A stretch of 8,583 nucleotides of DNA from CAYRYU01 sp964428355. Its GTDB lineage: Bacteria > Muiribacteriota > Ozemobacteria > Ozemobacterales > Ozemobacteraceae. The notes below the pieces were generated by a model. It saw nothing but the letters and a program-made list of their open reading frames with translations. It searched no databases and was not told where the DNA came from. The translations under genes and the position numbers were made by a program. The stretch lies in contig CAYRYU010000170.1 of NCBI GenBank assembly GCA_964428355.1, positions 1 to 8,583 on the forward strand, in the 5' to 3' direction. Each line of letters opens with the position of its first letter. Positions within the stretch are counted from its first letter, which is position 1. This document shows, one piece after another, positions 6,662 to 8,583 of the stretch.

Positions 6662-7214
6662 ATAGTCTCAGCTCCTCGTCTCCGCTTTTCAACAAAACGA
6701 AATTCCTGCCGATTTTTTTCACCGCGTATCCCTCGACGGTTCCCCCCTCGCGGACGATTTGCCCGCTGATGATCGCGACATGATCATCGTTGGGGCTGAA
6801 CATGATGCCGGAAACGACGGGGAGCCTTCTTGGTTTCGGGCTCAATCTCTTGGGAACGGTTTTTTCCATGCTTCTCACCCTGGGTGGGTTTGTTTTCGAC
6901 GGTTCAGGAACCGGTTCCGGCTGGAGTGGAGCCCCAACCACCCGGGCAGGTGCAGGGACAGGCTCGACGATCGGTTCCGGGGGTTGCTCCATCGGCGTTT
7001 CCACGGTTCGGACCATGAATGGTTGGAAAATCTCCCGAACGCGGAGCCAGCGACTTTCCCTGGCATTCCCCTCCAACGGCTCGACAGGAAGCTGGGTGAC
7101 AGGACCCGATGAAATCTCGCTCCCAGTCGGAATCTGGGGAAACAGGACGTTTCCCGCGACCAAAAAGGAGACGAGCAGCGCCCCCGGAATGAGGACCGAG
7201 TTCCACTTTTTCAT
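6648..7214 (-). CDS. pilP: PilP/GspC-like periplasmic linker protein
   Basis: PilP-type proteins connect the PilN-PilO heterodimer to the N-domains of the secretin. The protein has 188 residues. It has a transmembrane helix at about 7-24, a short linker, the segment VREIFQPF at 59-66 (the aromatic-Pro motif seen in PilP and GspC), a Pro/Glu/Val-rich linker at about 73-130, and a small beta domain at 132-188. That domain has the HR-type pattern VSGIMFSPNDDHVAII, G-GTVEGYAV, VLLKSGDEELRLYV. The N-terminus has no cysteine, so unlike most PilP it cannot be a lipoprotein and would remain a bitopic inner-membrane protein like GspC. The start overlaps the PilO stop as ATGA. There is no clear Shine-Dalgarno, which points to translational coupling. 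The position between PilO and the secretin genes fits PilP. The domain assignment rests on pattern recognition of a short divergent domain. Confidence 0.82.
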   Translation of the reverse strand: MKKWNSVLIPGALLVSFLVAGNVLFPQIPTGSEISSGPVTQLPVEPLEGNARESRWLRVREIFQPFMVRTVETPMEQPPEPIVEPVPAPARVVGAPLQPEPVPEPSKTNPPRVRSMEKTVPKRLSPKPRRLPVVSGIMFSPNDDHVAIISGQIVREGGTVEGYAVKKIGRNFVLLKSGDEELRLYVTP

Positions 7215-7756
7215 CGATCAACCGCTAACAGATACGTTTTGAGATCCAGGGACATCAGGACCTGGTCCCCGCCCAATTGTTTGATCTCCAGATCCCCTAT
7301 TTCGGCAAAGAACGGCATTTCTTCAAGGCTCTCGATGTACTGGCCAAGTTTCGCGAAGGTTCCCCGGGCAACCATCCGTACGATGAGGATATCGAGTTTG
7401 ACCTTGCCGCCTCTCTCGGTCTTGCGCACAAGGTCCTGGGGACTGACCTCGTCGAAGCTGAATCCTTCCTGCGGGGCGATTCGCGAAATCTTCTCGAGCA
7501 GATTCCCCACCTGGTTTCGCTGCAGGAGTTGCTTAACGTGCCCGTCGAATTTCAGCTGGGCTTCCTTGTACTGGCCTTTCAACTTCTCGAGTTTATCCTT
7601 GTACTGACCCGCCGAAGCGAGTTCGTTCTGGACGGTGCGGATATTGTTCTTCAACTCCTCGATCATGGCCGTCCGCGGCTTGAGAAGGAGCAGGTAATCG
7701 TAGGAGACTCCTCCAATAGCAACAGCCACCAGGACCAAAAGGAACTTTCTGGTCAT
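7211..7756 (-). CDS. pilO: Type IV pilus inner-membrane protein PilO
   Basis: PilO pairs with PilN in the periplasm and helps join the cytoplasmic PilM ring to PilP and the secretin. The protein has 181 residues, within the usual range for the family. It has one N-terminal transmembrane helix (about 4-25, after MTRK), a charged coiled coil (about 29-70) and a C-terminal alpha/beta domain (about 82-177). That domain contains LLEKISRIAPQEGFSFDEV and the strand-helix-strand ARGTFAKLGQYIESLEEMPF, a pattern characteristic of PilO. The start is set at 7756 because its ATG overlaps the PilN stop as ATGA and is followed at once by the membrane anchor. The frame is open further upstream, to an ATG at 8173, but that part only shadows PilN. 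A G-rich stretch lies about 12 nt upstream, so translation probably depends on coupling to PilN. GspM is the type II secretion counterpart. Confidence 0.92.
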   Translation of the reverse strand: MTRKFLLVLVAVAIGGVSYDYLLLLKPRTAMIEELKNNIRTVQNELASAGQYKDKLEKLKGQYKEAQLKFDGHVKQLLQRNQVGNLLEKISRIAPQEGFSFDEVSPQDLVRKTERGGKVKLDILIVRMVARGTFAKLGQYIESLEEMPFFAEIGDLEIKQLGGDQVLMSLDLKTYLLAVDR

Positions 7757-8583
7757 GGCTTTTTCAATCCCCCAGGGAAAAGCTCGCAGAGGATCGTGAA
7801 ATCCAGGGATCCGTCCTCCTTCTTTTTTTCCGGGACTCCCTGGAAGGTTTCGCGCCCGACGGTGGTCGTGACCTCCCGTTTCCCCTGTTCCCATTTGACA
7901 TTTTTGAGGAACGGCGCATTCTCCAGGTTTTGGAGGAACTGGGAGAGGCAAAGGAAACTGGGTGTCTTCCCCCTGATACGGACTTTCGCCCCAAGCATGG
8001 CGGTTTCGCTTGCGGTGGCTTTTTTGGAGCCCGCACCAGGGGAAACCGCGGGAGAGACCAGGGCGGTTCCAGCCGGTGAGCTTCCCGAAACTTCGGCGTT
8101 TCGTGTGGAAAGCTCGGTCAACCAGATGTCGTCGGGAACCATGGCAGCGAACTCCAGGAGAAAAACCGACCACGAAAACCGCTGGCCAAGGTTTTCCTGG
8201 AGGAACCTGACTTTTGCCTGGAGGTCTGCGTAGGCTACCCCAAGCCTCTCGAACTCGGTCTTGTTCGTCATGGCGCTGTTGTATTCGTCGTACAAGACGC
8301 GATACTCACGGTCCAACCGGTTTCGCTGGGAATACGAAGGATAGAAGACCAGGGCGGCATATCCGCCAACCACGATGAACAGCGTGAGAACGACCTTGGC
8401 CATCAGCCTTATGAGCTTTCCCCGCCGGCGTTCCTCCTCCTTCAATTCCGAAAGGAGATTCAGGGAGTAGTCATCGGGCTTCATCGCACAGATCGCGGTT
8501 CCCACCGCCATCGGGATTGTGCCCTGGATTTCCGGAGGAGGGAGTTCGGCGGAGGGTTCGAGAGGGACATAGGGGATCTTCAG
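7753..8583 (-). CDS. pilN: PilM C-terminus fused in frame to PilN (5' partial)
   Basis: This is an inner-membrane alignment-complex protein of the type IV pilus; PilN links cytoplasmic PilM to PilO and PilP in the periplasm. The frame is open from the window edge to the TGA at 7755-7753. The first 33 or so residues resemble a PilM C-terminus (IPYVPLEP, then a proline stretch, then PMAVGTAICAM). They run without a stop into a typical PilN start, with LNLL from residue 8 when counted from the ATG at 8484. Counting from there: transmembrane helix about 29-48, coiled coil about 52-97, the PilN-type segment FSWSVFLLEFAAMVPDDIWL at 103-121, a Ser/Ala/Gly loop at 131-160, and an alpha/beta ferredoxin-like half at 165-236. 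Neither ATG 8511 nor ATG 8484 has a good Shine-Dalgarno at normal spacing, which supports one continuous PilM-PilN polypeptide. If PilN is separate, 8484 is the best start. The PilN assignment is secure; the fusion is inferred from a short piece of PilM. Confidence 0.85.
   Translation of the reverse strand: MKIPYVPLEPSAELPPPEIQGTIPMAVGTAICAMKPDDYSLNLLSELKEEERRRGKLIRLMAKVVLTLFIVVGGYAALVFYPSYSQRNRLDREYRVLYDEYNSAMTNKTEFERLGVAYADLQAKVRFLQENLGQRFSWSVFLLEFAAMVPDDIWLTELSTRNAEVSGSSPAGTALVSPAVSPGAGSKKATASETAMLGAKVRIRGKTPSFLCLSQFLQNLENAPFLKNVKWEQGKREVTTTVGRETFQGVPEKKKEDGSLDFTILCELFPGGLKKP

Noticed and set aside
6712..6718. Run of seven A on the minus strand in pilP as a programmed frameshift site
   Set aside because: The frame reads through normally to a complete HR-like domain, and no useful alternative frame follows.
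7757..8173. Upstream extension of the PilO frame (320 codons)
   Set aside because: The extra N-terminal part only shadows PilN and would put the membrane helix in the middle; the ATG at 7756 with ATGA overlap gives a normal PilO.

Overview
The window is one stretch of a minus-strand operon (transcribed from high to low coordinates) encoding the inner-membrane alignment complex and outer-membrane secretin of a type IV pilus or closely related secretin-dependent machine. It comes from a GC-rich diderm (Gram-negative-type) bacterium: there is an outer-membrane secretin, periplasmic signal peptides and at least one lipoprotein. The sequence does not let me name a phylum. A run of exactly 100 Ns (2717-2816) shows this is a scaffolded draft, possibly metagenomic, assembly.

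Layout in transcription order: (1) 8583-7753, the end of PilM continuing in frame into PilN, cut by the window edge; (2) 7756-7211, PilO; (3) 7214-6648, a PilP/GspC-like protein; (4) 6661-4289, a 790-residue protein with a very long Pro/Ala-rich segment, a secretin N0 (STN) domain and half of an N1 domain; (5) 4228-3731, a 165-residue exported protein made of the second half of one secretin N-domain and the first half of the next; (6) 3706 into the gap, an exported protein with the second half of that N-domain followed by the secretin pore domain; (7) gap to 2108, the C-terminal 202 residues of what is probably a separate lipoprotein; (8) 2094-88, a 668-residue lipoprotein of repeated carboxypeptidase-regulatory-like beta domains; (9) 60-1, a candidate promoter with a palindrome facing the next gene outside the window.

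The outstanding feature is the secretin. The parts of one PilQ polypeptide (N0, N1, N2, pore) are spread over three consecutive genes, each with its own start and export signal. Both breaks fall inside an N-domain, in the loop between its two halves, so neighbouring products would have to complete each other's folds non-covalently in the periplasm. Two other details make the machine look intermediate between type IV pili and type II secretion: PilM and PilN appear fused, as in GspL, and PilP has a transmembrane anchor instead of a lipobox, as in GspC.

Genes 1-4 overlap (4 nt, 4 nt, 14 nt) and the later ones are 60, 24 and 13 nt apart, so they are probably co-transcribed from a promoter upstream of the window. 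No RNA gene, insertion sequence, CRISPR array or attachment site was seen. The plus strand carries only antisense shadow frames.
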